The translations under genes and the position numbers were made by a program. The notes below the pieces were generated by a model. That model did no database searches. It worked only from the letters and a program-made list of their open reading frames with translations, and had not been told where the DNA came from. From Paenibacillus sp. FJAT-26967 (lineage in GTDB: Bacteria; Bacillota; Bacilli; Paenibacillales; NBRC-103111), in contig NZ_LMXH01000002.1 of NCBI RefSeq assembly GCF_001541095.1, positions 696,671 to 760,670 on the forward strand: a stretch of 64,000 nt of DNA, in the 5' to 3' direction. This document shows, piece after piece, positions 7,455 to 15,187 of the stretch. Position 1 is the first letter of the stretch. Every line of letters starts with the position of its first letter.

Positions 7455-7862
7455 TTAATTAGAATTTCTTCCTTTTTTTTCTTCCTCAATATCTTGTAAG
7501 AAGATAAATTCCATAAATTTCATAACCTGCTTCATTTTCTCTTCGTTTAGCCCATCCTTAGACCGCAGCATTTCCTCTGTTGATTTCATAAATTTGTTGT
7601 ACAATAACAATTCCTCTTGAGTGCGACCTTCCAAATCATAGTTATCACCGTAAGGATTTTCTGTTCTGCCGAGCAAGTAGTCAGCGGATACTTTTAATAT
7701 GTCAGCGATTTTGGCGAGAATATTACTGGGAGGGATATTACGATTGTGTTCGTAACTCGAAAAACTGGCACGTTTGATGCCAAGTTTATCAGCCATATCA
7801 TCTTGGGTGTAACCCCGGATTAGTCTATATTCTTGTATACGTTCGCCTGTTGTTTTTTTCAT
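7455..7862 (-). CDS. Phage CI-like repressor (XRE family)
   Basis: The 135-residue protein has an N-terminal HTH_3 domain (residues 8-62: IQEYRLIRGYTQDDMADKLG...SADYLLGR) and a short helical C-terminal part rich in Glu and Lys. It has no LexA-type protease domain, so induction would need a partner, as in ImmA/ImmR systems. It is divergent from the Cro-like gene across a 113-base operator region. Confidence 0.87.
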   Translation of the reverse strand: MKKTTGERIQEYRLIRGYTQDDMADKLGIKRASFSSYEHNRNIPPSNILAKIADILKVSADYLLGRTENPYGDNYDLEGRTQEELLLYNKFMKSTEEMLRSKDGLNEEKMKQVMKFMEFIFLQDIEEEKKGRNSN

Positions 7863-7880
7863 GAGTATAATTGACCTCCT

Positions 7881-7932
7881 CGATATGATACTATAAATAT
7901 CGTTATTTATACTTGCGTGATTTTAAATGTCG
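7881..7932. promoter_or_regulatory. CI/Cro operator region
   Basis: CGATAT at 7881 and ATATCG at 7897 form an inverted pair. ATATCGTTAT (7897-7906) and ATTTTAAATGTCG (7920-7932) recur together, 13 bases apart, in the promoter region of the next operon. They are candidate repressor half-sites between the divergent regulators. Confidence 0.55.
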
Positions 7933-7975
7933 TGTTATATTCGTTTTACCGATAACTGGAAGGAGGTGAAACAAG

Positions 7976-8233
7976 ATGCGTAAGACGAAAAGAAATGTCT
8001 CCAGAGTGCCTGTACTGCGCCAACAGTTTAGGGCAAAAAGGAAATTGAGTCACCGTGAGCTGGGTGAAAAGGTCGGGGTCACGGAGGCGACTGTTCGATC
8101 TACGGAGAATGGGAGGATTGACCCAAGTATCTTTATGGCTTTTGTATATTCGGTTTATTTAGATACTAAAGTGGAAGACTTGTTCTCCGATATTTTAGAA
8201 AGGGCAAAAGCCCATTTGGATATGACCTCATGA
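7976..8233 (+). CDS. Cro-like XRE-family regulator
   Basis: The 85-residue protein begins seven bases after AAGGAGGTG. It contains one HTH_3 domain (LRQQFRAKRKLSHRELGEKVG, then VTEATVRSTENGRIDPS). It is transcribed with the early genes and divergent from CI, the standard position of Cro. It would counter the repressor and set early gene expression. Confidence 0.82.
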   Translation: MRKTKRNVSRVPVLRQQFRAKRKLSHRELGEKVGVTEATVRSTENGRIDPSIFMAFVYSVYLDTKVEDLFSDILERAKAHLDMTS

Positions 8234-8292
8234 CAATCTGAAATTAATGCGTATTATCAATACCGTTATTCTTAATCTACTATCAGTATAAA

Positions 8293-8393
8293 GCGATATT
8301 CTGAGTATCGCAATACGGAACGTTTGTTTGTAAAAGTCTTCCTTTTTCAAAGGGGCTTATATCGTTATGCCTATGATGATATTTTAAATGTCG
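8293..8393. promoter_or_regulatory. Second operator cluster before the early operon
   Basis: A 19-base palindrome (GCGATA, seven bases, TATCGC) occupies 8293-8311. The pair ATATCGTTAT (8359) and ATTTTAAATGTCG (8381), 12 bases apart, repeats the arrangement found at 7897. The stretch 8234-8436 has no gene and appears to be the control region of the replication operon. Confidence 0.5.
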
Positions 8394-8436
8394 ATATATC
8401 AATAAACGACACTCCAAGATGCGGAGGTGCAGCGTT

Positions 8437-8580
8437 TTGAACAAACCTTATGCGCTGAGTTTGATACGAGCTTTGCTGCACGAAATACAGTTTGATGAAT
8501 CGCTAGAGCCGGAATTTCAAGCAGAGTGCGCCCAAATGCTGAAAGGGTTGGAATCTAAAATATCAACGGACAGGGGATAG
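8437..8580 (+). CDS. Small phage early protein (47 aa)
   Basis: TTG 8437 lies seven bases after GGAGGTG. The product (MNKPYALSLIRALLHEIQFD...) is acidic and helical, without a known domain. It is the first gene after the second operator cluster and is followed within four bases by the next small gene. Confidence 0.6.
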   Translation: MNKPYALSLIRALLHEIQFDESLEPEFQAECAQMLKGLESKISTDRG

Positions 8581-8584
8581 AAAA

Positions 8585-8731
8585 ATGACTCTATTGAGAT
8601 TAAATCAACGTTTAGAGATTCATCAGCATTTGATTAAGCTTTACAGGCTGCTGAGCGCAAACATCCTGCCTGCGGGCGAAGACTGGGTGCTTGGAGAAAT
8701 TGCAGAATTGGAGGTTGAGTTGGATGCCTAA
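8585..8731 (+). CDS. Small phage early protein (48 aa)
   Basis: ATG 8585 is preceded by GGGGATAG. The product is helical (MTLLRLNQRLEIHQHLIKLY...) with an acidic end and resembles short Firmicute phage proteins of unknown role. It overlaps the next gene by eight bases. Confidence 0.58.
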   Translation: MTLLRLNQRLEIHQHLIKLYRLLSANILPAGEDWVLGEIAELEVELDA

Positions 8732-8924
8732 CCTTGATCGTTTTGGAGTAGGCCGCCGTGATCCTCAAGATGTCCCGGAGTCGGCTTATCACTGCCAAGA
8801 TTGCGATGAAGTTATGGAAATCGGGGCAGCTGCTTGGGAACTATGTGGTGGGATTTGGTGTTCGGATAGATGCTTCGCACGTTCGGTCGGAACCCTTATT
8901 AAAGTCGGGGAGCATGACGTATGA
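8724..8924 (+). CDS. Small cysteine-rich phage protein (possible zinc site)
   Basis: The 66-residue product has CQDC at about residue 24 and C-x(4)-C-x(3)-C spacing near residues 42-50 (LCGGIWCSDRCF). That is enough for one zinc ribbon. ATG 8724 lies inside the preceding gene and the stop overlaps the next start (ATGA), so these genes are coupled. The function is unknown. Confidence 0.62.
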   Translation: MPNLDRFGVGRRDPQDVPESAYHCQDCDEVMEIGAAAWELCGGIWCSDRCFARSVGTLIKVGEHDV

Positions 8925-9022
8925 ACGAAGAAACTGGTGACTTCGGTCTCTTTGTCGGAATGCTCTGGGCGTTGTCTATATACGGATGGGCTGCCCTGAT
9001 TGGATGGTGGGTGTGGTGTTAG
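8921..9022 (+). CDS. 33-residue membrane peptide
   Basis: It starts in the ATGA overlap with the preceding gene. After an acidic N terminus (MNEETGDFG) there is one tryptophan-rich hydrophobic helix ending WWVWC. It overlaps the start of the YqaJ gene. It is small but well placed in a tightly packed operon. No function is known. Confidence 0.5.
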   Translation: MNEETGDFGLFVGMLWALSIYGWAALIGWWVWC

Positions 9023-9888
9023 CTAAACGTCTGGTTAGCACGACCAATATGACGCATGACGATTGGCTGCAATGGAGAAGAAGGGGGATAGGTGGGTCAG
9101 ACGTTGCGCCTATTTGCAACATGAGCCGTTATAGGTCACCAATGGAGGTGTACTTGGACAAAATCGGTGAGATACCTCCTATACCAGATAACCCAAGGAT
9201 GGAGGCAGGACACAAGCTAGAGCCGCTTATAGCCGAATGGTTTGCTGAGAAAACAGGCTATAAGGTATGGCGTAAAAATTGTATCTTCCAGCACCCGGAT
9301 CATGATTTTATGTTAGCCAATATAGACCGCTGGCTTCCCGGTCTTAACGCTGGCTTGGAGTGTAAAAACACTTCGGAGTACAGCCGGGATGATTGGTCAG
9401 GCACACAAGCACCTGTTGAGTACATCCTTCAATGTAACCATTATATGGCTGTAACAGGCGCAGATCGTTGGTTCTTAGCTGTGTTGATTGGTGGATGGGA
9501 TCTTCACTGGTGCGTAGTTGAGAGAGACGAGAGCCTAATCGAAAACCTGATCACAATTGAAAGAGACTTCTGGTTTAACGTAATTCTAACCCAGACTCCA
9601 CCTGAATTCTCACATCAAGATACCTCACGATTAAACGAAATGTACCCCACCTCAGTTTCTACATCAATCGACTTAGAAGAGTCGGCGTATCCTATCATTC
9701 AGCAACTACACGAAGCAAGGAAAATAAAAGCCAATGTCCTAGAGCAAGAAGAGACTGCAAAGAACCGGCTTAAAGCAATGATGGGTGAAGCAGATAAAGC
9801 TTATTGGCAAGGTGAACTCGCCTTTACTTGGAAGACTACCGCGAGAGGAAGAACATTCAAAGTAATCGGAGGTCGGGGAAATGAGTAA
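9016..9888 (+). CDS. YqaJ-family phage recombination exonuclease
   Basis: GTG 9016 gives the family's usual start (LVSTTNMTHDDWLQWRRRGIGGSD). The 290-residue protein keeps the PD-(D/E)XK nuclease motifs: GGSDVAP, then RMEAGHKLEPLIAEWF, and NAGLECKNTS with the catalytic Glu and Lys. It would digest double-stranded ends to single strands for the annealase encoded directly downstream (RecT), forming a two-component phage recombination system. The two genes overlap by eight bases. Confidence 0.9.
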   Translation: MLAKRLVSTTNMTHDDWLQWRRRGIGGSDVAPICNMSRYRSPMEVYLDKIGEIPPIPDNPRMEAGHKLEPLIAEWFAEKTGYKVWRKNCIFQHPDHDFMLANIDRWLPGLNAGLECKNTSEYSRDDWSGTQAPVEYILQCNHYMAVTGADRWFLAVLIGGWDLHWCVVERDESLIENLITIERDFWFNVILTQTPPEFSHQDTSRLNEMYPTSVSTSIDLEESAYPIIQQLHEARKIKANVLEQEETAKNRLKAMMGEADKAYWQGELAFTWKTTARGRTFKVIGGRGNE

Positions 9889-10765
9889 ACAAGTTGATCA
9901 AAGCGACATTTCTAAGCAGCTTGCCACTAAGGTAAATAACCCTCCTGCAGAAAAGTCAAAGACCGTTTTTGATCTTATTAAGTCGATGGGAGATGGATTC
10001 AAGCGCGCGTTACCTGAACACATCGGTCATGAAAGGTTTGTTCGCATAGCTTTAACAATCGTAAAAACAAACCCTAAGTTGATGAAATGTGATGCTATGA
10101 GCATCATAGCTGCCTTAATGCAATCTGCTCAATTGGGGCTTGAGCCTAATACTCCAACAAAGGAAGCCCATCTTATCCCGAGATCAAATAAACGAATTGT
10201 TGACGGGAAGGAAATATGGGTGGATGAAGCTCAATTTCAAATCGGCTACAGAGGATTGGTGAAATTGGTATGGCAATCGGGGATAGTTTCTGAAATTGAT
10301 TGCGACATGATTTGTGAAGGAGACAAAATAGTCTACGAAAAAGGGAAAGACGGGACATTTAATCATATTCCTCTTATTGATGGCGAACGTGGTGAGCCTT
10401 ATGCCTACTATGCCTATGCTGTAACCAAAGATGGTGGCTTTGTCTGCACGGTGATGTCAAAGAAAGAAATTATAAAACACGCACATAAATTCACGAAATC
10501 TAAAGATAAAAAGAGCGGAGAACTATACGGTCCGTGGAAAGATGATTTTGATAGCATGGCACTAAAAACAGTATTGATTGCGCTAAGTGATAAGAAGCTT
10601 CCTAAGAGTTCAGCACTTCAACAAATGATTGCTCAAGACGGCACTATCAAAAGAGAAGTTAGTGATGACATGTCCGAAGTTGTCGATGTAACGGATTATA
10701 CCGTGGTGTTAGAGGATGGTGAAGGCGATGTTCCGGCTGAATCCGGCTCCGAAACCAAAGCATAG
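9881..10765 (+). CDS. recT: RecT-family single-strand annealing protein
   Basis: The 294-residue protein has the RecT signatures FVRIALTIVKTNPKL, AQLGLEPNTPTKEAHLIP and FQIGYRGLVKLVWQSG, and WKDDFDSMALKTVL near residue 225. The C terminus is acidic (EDGEGDVPAESGSE). It would anneal the single strands made by the YqaJ nuclease. It overlaps both neighbours. Confidence 0.94.
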   Translation: MSKQVDQSDISKQLATKVNNPPAEKSKTVFDLIKSMGDGFKRALPEHIGHERFVRIALTIVKTNPKLMKCDAMSIIAALMQSAQLGLEPNTPTKEAHLIPRSNKRIVDGKEIWVDEAQFQIGYRGLVKLVWQSGIVSEIDCDMICEGDKIVYEKGKDGTFNHIPLIDGERGEPYAYYAYAVTKDGGFVCTVMSKKEIIKHAHKFTKSKDKKSGELYGPWKDDFDSMALKTVLIALSDKKLPKSSALQQMIAQDGTIKREVSDDMSEVVDVTDYTVVLEDGEGDVPAESGSETKA

Positions 10766-11117
10766 ACGGATTAAGCCAAAGCGTGGCGACCTTACACGGA
10801 TTACGGATAAGGTCCGTAAAGAAGTTGAGAGGCGCAGCAAGGGACGGTGCGAACGCTGCGGCTGCACAAGGGCTAAACATTGGTTTGAACATGCTCATTT
10901 AATTAACGCTTCACAACTCGGCAGCGGCGGTGAGCCTTGGAATATAGCGAAGCTCTGCGGACCGAGAACGGCAACAGGGACATGTCATCAGTTTGCGGAC
11001 GATACCGCAACCGGACGCGAATGGTGTATGGATTATCGTTTTGAATTGATTGCTTATTACACCGATGGGGCAGGATCCGAAATATGGCCCTATGACGGTC
11101 CAAGCGAGAGAAAGTAG
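10716..11117 (+). CDS. HNH-endonuclease-like zinc protein
   Basis: The product is up to 133 residues; ATG 10728 is an alternative start. A basic N terminus leads to CERCGCTRAK (zinc knuckle), then HWFEHAHLINASQLGSGGEPWN, where His pairs and Asn fit a degenerate HNH core, and then LCGPRTATGTCHQFAD. Similar small proteins follow recT in many Firmicute phages. DNA cleavage is inferred from the fold only. It overlaps recT by 50 bases. Confidence 0.65.
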   Translation: MVKAMFRLNPAPKPKHRRIKPKRGDLTRITDKVRKEVERRSKGRCERCGCTRAKHWFEHAHLINASQLGSGGEPWNIAKLCGPRTATGTCHQFADDTATGREWCMDYRFELIAYYTDGAGSEIWPYDGPSERK

Positions 11118-11125
11118 GTGGTGGG

Positions 11126-12061
11126 ATGTCTGAGCCCATTATCCCAGGTGGGTGCATCCTCATTGCCCGGCAGATTATCGAAAGTGAGATATGGGAAAAG
11201 CCCCCGTTATACATCAAGGTTTGGATCTATCTACTCGTTCAAGCACAGCATAAAAAATACAAGGGATTAGAGCGGGGGCAACTCTCAACTTCCATTCCTG
11301 ACATTATAGAAGGAGTGTCATGGAAGGTGGGTGCAAGAAGAGAAAGGCCCACAAAAGACCAGGTTTATCAGGTAATTGACTGGATGAGAAAGGCTTCAAC
11401 GAAACCTCAACGAAGCCCTGACGAAGCCCCTATGAAAGCAACGATGATCACGACAACGAAAGCAACGCAGTCCATGCTCATAACTATTGATAACTACGCG
11501 GTTTTTCAAGACATGAGCAGCTACGAAAGCAACGCCGAAAGCAACGATGAAAGCGATGCGAAAGCAACGCGAAAGCAACGGGAACCCAACAATATAAACA
11601 AGAATGTAAAGAATGTGAAGAATGAAGATAAAAAACCTTCTTCTCGCAATACGAAAATCACGTATTCCGAGGACAGCACTTATTTTAAAATGGCGGTCTA
11701 TTTCCATGAGAAAGTTTCTGCTGTTGCCAAGGAAGCTGGACTCCCAGGATTAAGAAGCAATCTGCAGAGTTGGGCAGATGACTTTCGGAAACTTGTTGAG
11801 ATTGATGAGACTGACAAGCGACTCGCCCAAAAGGTCATGGATTGGGTTGTACAGGATTCCTTTTGGCGAACGAACATCATGTCAGCTAAGAAGCTCCGAG
11901 AGAAGTTTCCCCAGTTGGTTCTTAAAATGAACTCCAGCAAACCAGCTGGGAAATCAGATAAAGAGATTGATGCGAGGAATAAGCAAATTGAATATAACAA
12001 TGCTTTTAGAGAATGGGTGAATGCTGGCAATGACGCAGACAAGTTCGTATTCGAGTATTGA
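11126..12061 (+). CDS. Phage replisome organizer (DnaD-like initiator)
   Basis: The 311-residue protein starts MSEPIIPGGCILIARQIIES. It has an N-terminal winged-helix region (to about residue 120: KPPLYIKVWIYLLVQAQ, RGQLSTSIPDII). A low-complexity linker follows, rich in Lys, Asn, Ser and Glu (120-180), then a C-terminal helical domain. It should bind the phage origin and load the DnaB-type helicase encoded next. The linker DNA carries a set of ten-base iterons (see the repeat at 11434), which places the likely origin inside the gene. It overlaps the helicase gene by 41 bases. Confidence 0.8.
   Translation: MSEPIIPGGCILIARQIIESEIWEKPPLYIKVWIYLLVQAQHKKYKGLERGQLSTSIPDIIEGVSWKVGARRERPTKDQVYQVIDWMRKASTKPQRSPDEAPMKATMITTTKATQSMLITIDNYAVFQDMSSYESNAESNDESDAKATRKQREPNNINKNVKNVKNEDKKPSSRNTKITYSEDSTYFKMAVYFHEKVSAVAKEAGLPGLRSNLQSWADDFRKLVEIDETDKRLAQKVMDWVVQDSFWRTNIMSAKKLREKFPQLVLKMNSSKPAGKSDKEIDARNKQIEYNNAFREWVNAGNDADKFVFEY
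11434..11580 (+). repeat. Iterons in initiator gene, candidate phage origin
   Basis: Six exact copies of GAAAGCAACG start at 11434, 11458, 11525, 11537, 11560 and 11571. One variant (GAAAGCGATG) starts at 11549. The last five are spaced 11-12 bases apart, about one helical turn. They fall in the poorly conserved linker of the initiator, as in lambda O and several Gram-positive phages. Confidence 0.65.
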
Positions 12062-13394
12062 AGAGATTTATGCAGAACAGTCAGTTTTAGGGGCTATTCT
12101 CCTAGATCAAACTAAACTTGACGACATTCGTTTCTTGGAGGTCAGGGATTTTTCCCAAGAGCGACACAGATTGATTTACGAAGTTATGCACTATTTGGAT
12201 GAAAACGATAAGATAGTGGACTTTGTAACAATTACTGAGCGTTTTCAAATGAGGAAGAGATTAGACGATCTTGGCGGGGTATCTTACCTTTCTGAATTAG
12301 CGAGTGCTTGCCCTTCAAGCGAGAACATTAAACATTACGCGGAGATTGTCCGAAGCCGCGCTCATCGGCGCCGGGGTTTGGAGCTAGCAGAAAATATAAA
12401 GGAAGTAGCTAATGCTGAATATGAAAATGATGAAGATTACTTCTCTGCAGTAGAAGAACTTTTCGATGGTATCCGACCACAAGATGCCAACGAAATGAGA
12501 AGCTTTGCTCAGACTAGAGACAAATATTTTAAACATCTTAATAGCAAGGCTGAAAAGATTCTCACAGGGGATAAAAAGGTTGATTCATGGGCGCAGGCAT
12601 GGCGAGGATGGCTCTGGATCTTAGCCGGGAGGCCATCGGTTGGTAAAACGGCAAGAGCCTTGCAATACGCGTATGGAATGGTAGCTCAAGAGCGAGATGG
12701 GAAGATACATGCTGATGCAGGATGTGTCTTGATATGGTCCCAAGAGATGGATGAAAACGAGCTAAAAGACCGTATAGTTTCAAACATAACAGGCGTCAAT
12801 TACAACAGGCTTATTAATAAGGGTTTCGAGGACGGGTTTACACCAGGAGAGAGAAAGCGAATAGATGAAGCTTACTGCAATGTGGAAAAATTGCCGCTTT
12901 ATATCTGTGATTCCTCTGGTGTGACGATTGATGAAATCCGGGCTACAGTAAGACGCTTCAAAAAGAAACACGGCAAAATAGCTGCCGTAATCGTAGATTA
13001 TCTTCAAATTATGAATATCCCTACCCGCAAAGGTGAACGGCAGGATCAAGCTATAGGACGGGTCACTAAGACAGCGAAGCAACTCGCAAGAACCTATAAA
13101 TTTGTTTTTATTATGCTCTCGCAGTTAAGCCGTAAAAGCGAGGATCGAGACGAACCGAAAATGTCCGATCTTAAGGAATCAGGGGCTATAGAACAAGATG
13201 CGGACGTGATCGAGTTCCTTTGGACTAATGGAGAATCCGAACAGGGCCAAACCGTAGTACAGTCCATTTTTGCAAAGGGAAGAAATGTAGGTGTAAACCG
13301 GTTCCGGTATCTCTTCAAGTGGTGGGAACAGAAATATGTAGAAGCTCCAGAAAAAGCATCAGGTGATAAGAATGGCAAAAGAAATTATAAATGA
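12021..13394 (+). CDS. dnaB: Replicative DNA helicase, DnaB family
   Basis: The 457-residue protein has an N-terminal DnaB domain (about 15-115: EQSVLGAILLD, GGVSYLSELA) and a RecA-like helicase domain. The Walker A is GRPSVGKT (203-210), the Walker B region is VIVDYLQIMN, and LSQLSRKSEDR and ESGAIEQDADVI follow. It unwinds DNA at the phage fork with the initiator just upstream. It is close to normal length. ATG 12021 has GGGTGA upstream; ATG 12030 is a possible alternative. Confidence 0.95.
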   Translation: MLAMTQTSSYSSIEEIYAEQSVLGAILLDQTKLDDIRFLEVRDFSQERHRLIYEVMHYLDENDKIVDFVTITERFQMRKRLDDLGGVSYLSELASACPSSENIKHYAEIVRSRAHRRRGLELAENIKEVANAEYENDEDYFSAVEELFDGIRPQDANEMRSFAQTRDKYFKHLNSKAEKILTGDKKVDSWAQAWRGWLWILAGRPSVGKTARALQYAYGMVAQERDGKIHADAGCVLIWSQEMDENELKDRIVSNITGVNYNRLINKGFEDGFTPGERKRIDEAYCNVEKLPLYICDSSGVTIDEIRATVRRFKKKHGKIAAVIVDYLQIMNIPTRKGERQDQAIGRVTKTAKQLARTYKFVFIMLSQLSRKSEDRDEPKMSDLKESGAIEQDADVIEFLWTNGESEQGQTVVQSIFAKGRNVGVNRFRYLFKWWEQKYVEAPEKASGDKNGKRNYK

Positions 13395-13542
13395 TGAGCA
13401 GTATTTTAAAACGTGCAACTGGCTTATACGCAAGGCAGTTGAGTCAGGGGACCCGCTTATGAGCGAGGCTGAAAAAACTCAGCTGCTTGCCAAGTATGAC
13501 GATTGGTACGCAGAGGCCCGGAAGTATCGCACACGCACCTAG
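13372..13542 (+). CDS. Small phage protein (56 aa)
   Basis: ATG 13372 lies inside the end of the helicase gene, preceded by AGGTGATAAGA. The product is a charged helical protein (MAKEIINDEQYFKTCNWLIRK...). Similar short proteins follow phage helicases, but no function is known. It overlaps dnaB by 23 bases. Confidence 0.6.
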   Translation: MAKEIINDEQYFKTCNWLIRKAVESGDPLMSEAEKTQLLAKYDDWYAEARKYRTRT

Positions 13543-13555
13543 CCATAACGACACT

Positions 13556-13852
13556 ATGAATAACGGATGTGATCGAATGGACATTGAGAGCACCGTGAAG
13601 CAGGCAAATAAGGCGCAGTTATATCAGATAGCCCTAGACATTAGGGAATGTCTTCCAGTTCGTTAAGCGGCCGCCAGAGAGCTTCAGCGGCGCAGATGGT
13701 CGCCGACTATGGTTACGGATCTTGTGAGGCTATATCCGAAAATGTTCCCGGAAGAAATTGCTGAGAAGCTTGGGACTTCAACACAGATGGTAGCTTATCA
13801 GGCTGAACGCCTTGGTCTTAAACAATGCTTAGAGAGGAGTGCATGGACATGA
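13556..13852 (+). pseudogene. Phage HTH-type small protein interrupted by an in-frame stop
   Basis: One frame reads ...KAQLYQIALD...CLPVR, then TAA at 13664, then continues in the same frame AAARELQRRRWSPTMVTDLVR...EEIAEKLGTSTQMVAYQAERLG to TGA 13850. Firmicute phages carry an intact protein of this pattern (a short helix, then ELQRRR, then an HTH). A single base change to a stop best explains the break. ATG within the second half lacks a ribosome site, so the HTH half is probably not made alone. Confidence 0.6.
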
Positions 13853-14046
13853 ATTGTTCGGTTCCCGCTTGCGGTGAGATAGCTTCTAAAGCGTTCGCTC
13901 TTGCGCCGGTCTGCGAAAAATGCAGGCATAAGCTTCAAGCCGAAGCAGAGAAGTATTACCGGCTTAATTTTAAATGCACAAGCGCGGTAGGTCGCCCAAT
14001 CTACGAATCTATCATAGATAAAACCGTTTGGGGGTCAAAAAATTGA
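13849..14046 (+). CDS. Small zinc-finger-like phage protein
   Basis: The start is ATG 13849, nine bases after GAGGAG; two upstream in-frame ATGs are less well placed. The 65-residue product has C-x(4)-C at the N terminus (NCSVPACG) and CEKC near residue 24, a probable zinc site, then a helix and a C-terminal tail. Its TGA overlaps the TTG start of the RuvC-like gene. Confidence 0.65.
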   Translation: MNCSVPACGEIASKAFALAPVCEKCRHKLQAEAEKYYRLNFKCTSAVGRPIYESIIDKTVWGSKN

Positions 14047-14561
14047 GATACGTGGGAATTGATCCGAGTACCAAGACGGGGTTCGTGGCGTTAGGAAAGG
14101 ATGGCGTAGAGGTACTTCGCGCCAAGGAACTAACAGGCGTTGGAAGTGAAGATCCTAAACGGATGGTTTACCTCGTTGATGAAATTATGGACCATCTCCA
14201 GCCCGAAGACCAAATTTGCATCGAAGGATTTTCTCACGCTTCTAAAGGGGCATTTGTCGGGCAGCAATACGGAATTGGATGGTTGATACGCGCAGCACTA
14301 TTTCGGCGGGGCCTTAAGTATATTGAGGTATCCCCAGGACAACTTAAAAAGTTTGCCAGCGGTAAAGGGAATGACAGCAAGGAACACCTGATCCTGCCTA
14401 TTTATAAATCTTGGGGCTTTCAGCATAAAAGCGACAATGTTCGAGATGGTTACGTTTTGGGAAAGATTTCTTACCACTTAGCTCATCAAACAGAGTCATT
14501 GCAGAAATACCGGCGCGAAGTTATAAATGCCATTTTAAAAACCGAAGGAGCGATTATCTAA
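14043..14561 (+). CDS. RuvC-like Holliday junction resolvase
   Basis: The start is TTG 14043, eight bases after GGGGG. The 172-residue protein has an RNase H-like fold: YVGIDPSTKTGF with the first catalytic Asp, QICIEGFSHASKG with the Glu, KYIEVSPGQLKKF, and DNVRDGYVLG with the last Asp. It would resolve branched replication and recombination intermediates. It is coupled to both neighbours by start/stop overlaps. Confidence 0.88.
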   Translation: MRYVGIDPSTKTGFVALGKDGVEVLRAKELTGVGSEDPKRMVYLVDEIMDHLQPEDQICIEGFSHASKGAFVGQQYGIGWLIRAALFRRGLKYIEVSPGQLKKFASGKGNDSKEHLILPIYKSWGFQHKSDNVRDGYVLGKISYHLAHQTESLQKYRREVINAILKTEGAII

Positions 14562-15142
14562 TGAAAACAACCGTGAAAATTAACTTTACTGACTTCAATA
14601 CCAATAATAAAAATGAACAGGTAATCAAGCTTACGGTTCGTGGCGAATTGTCTGACGAGCAGATATTGACTATTTATAAATTGAAGAAACAGGGTGTTGG
14701 CTTCGTGGATCTTTTTTCCGCTCAAACCGACATTGATGATTTCGAGGTAGAGGAAGAGGAAGAAGATCATGATGGGATCGAGTATACGATAAACGGTAAT
14801 GGGACGGTGGATGCGGATTCGGATCAGGTGAGCATTGATGATGTGCCGGACGAAGCCGCAGCAAAGGTGGAGGAGCAAGCAGACATCATTCTGCCGGACG
14901 ATATCGACCCGATTGAGCGATTGATTATTATGGGCGAAGCTCCTGAAATAGAGCAGAGCAATGAGATTAATTTTTATGCAGTTCTTCGGCGTAAACATAG
15001 CGGCGAGAAGATGGCTGACATCGCAGGGAGCCTTGGCATAGCACCTATCACGCTGCACAGCAAGCTAAACGCACACAAAAACGCCGTAGCCAAGGCGGTT
15101 GAGCCAGCAGCTACGGGCAAGAGTGAGGAGCTTCCATTTTAA
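14561..15142 (+). CDS. Phage protein with acidic linker, HTH and SSB-like C-terminal tip
   Basis: The 193-residue product has an N-terminal beta-rich part (to about residue 60), an acidic linker rich in Glu and Asp, and a C-terminal helix-turn-helix-like region (FYAVLRRKHSGEKMADIAGSLGIAPITLHSKL). It ends EELPF, similar to the acidic hydrophobic tip of bacterial SSB that recruits repair proteins. No OB-fold signature was recognised, so I do not call it SSB. It is the last gene before a strong terminator. Confidence 0.6.
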   Translation: MKTTVKINFTDFNTNNKNEQVIKLTVRGELSDEQILTIYKLKKQGVGFVDLFSAQTDIDDFEVEEEEEDHDGIEYTINGNGTVDADSDQVSIDDVPDEAAAKVEEQADIILPDDIDPIERLIIMGEAPEIEQSNEINFYAVLRRKHSGEKMADIAGSLGIAPITLHSKLNAHKNAVAKAVEPAATGKSEELPF

Positions 15143-15148
15143 AAATAA

Positions 15149-15179
15149 GGAGCCTCTGCTAGTTGTAGGCAGGGGCTCC
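15149..15179. terminator. Bidirectional terminator
   Basis: GGAGCCTCTGC pairs with GCAGGGGCTCC (one G-U), with an A-rich flank on one side and an AAAAATT flank on the other. It separates the replication operon from the opposite-strand secreted protein gene. Confidence 0.87.
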
Positions 15180-15187
15180 AAGAAAAA

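Noticed and set aside
13709-13852. Independent HTH gene starting at the internal ATG
   Set aside because: No ribosome site, and the frame is continuous with the upstream half across one stop codon.
14561-15142. Single-stranded DNA-binding protein
   Set aside because: Only the last five residues resemble SSB; no OB-fold motif is seen.
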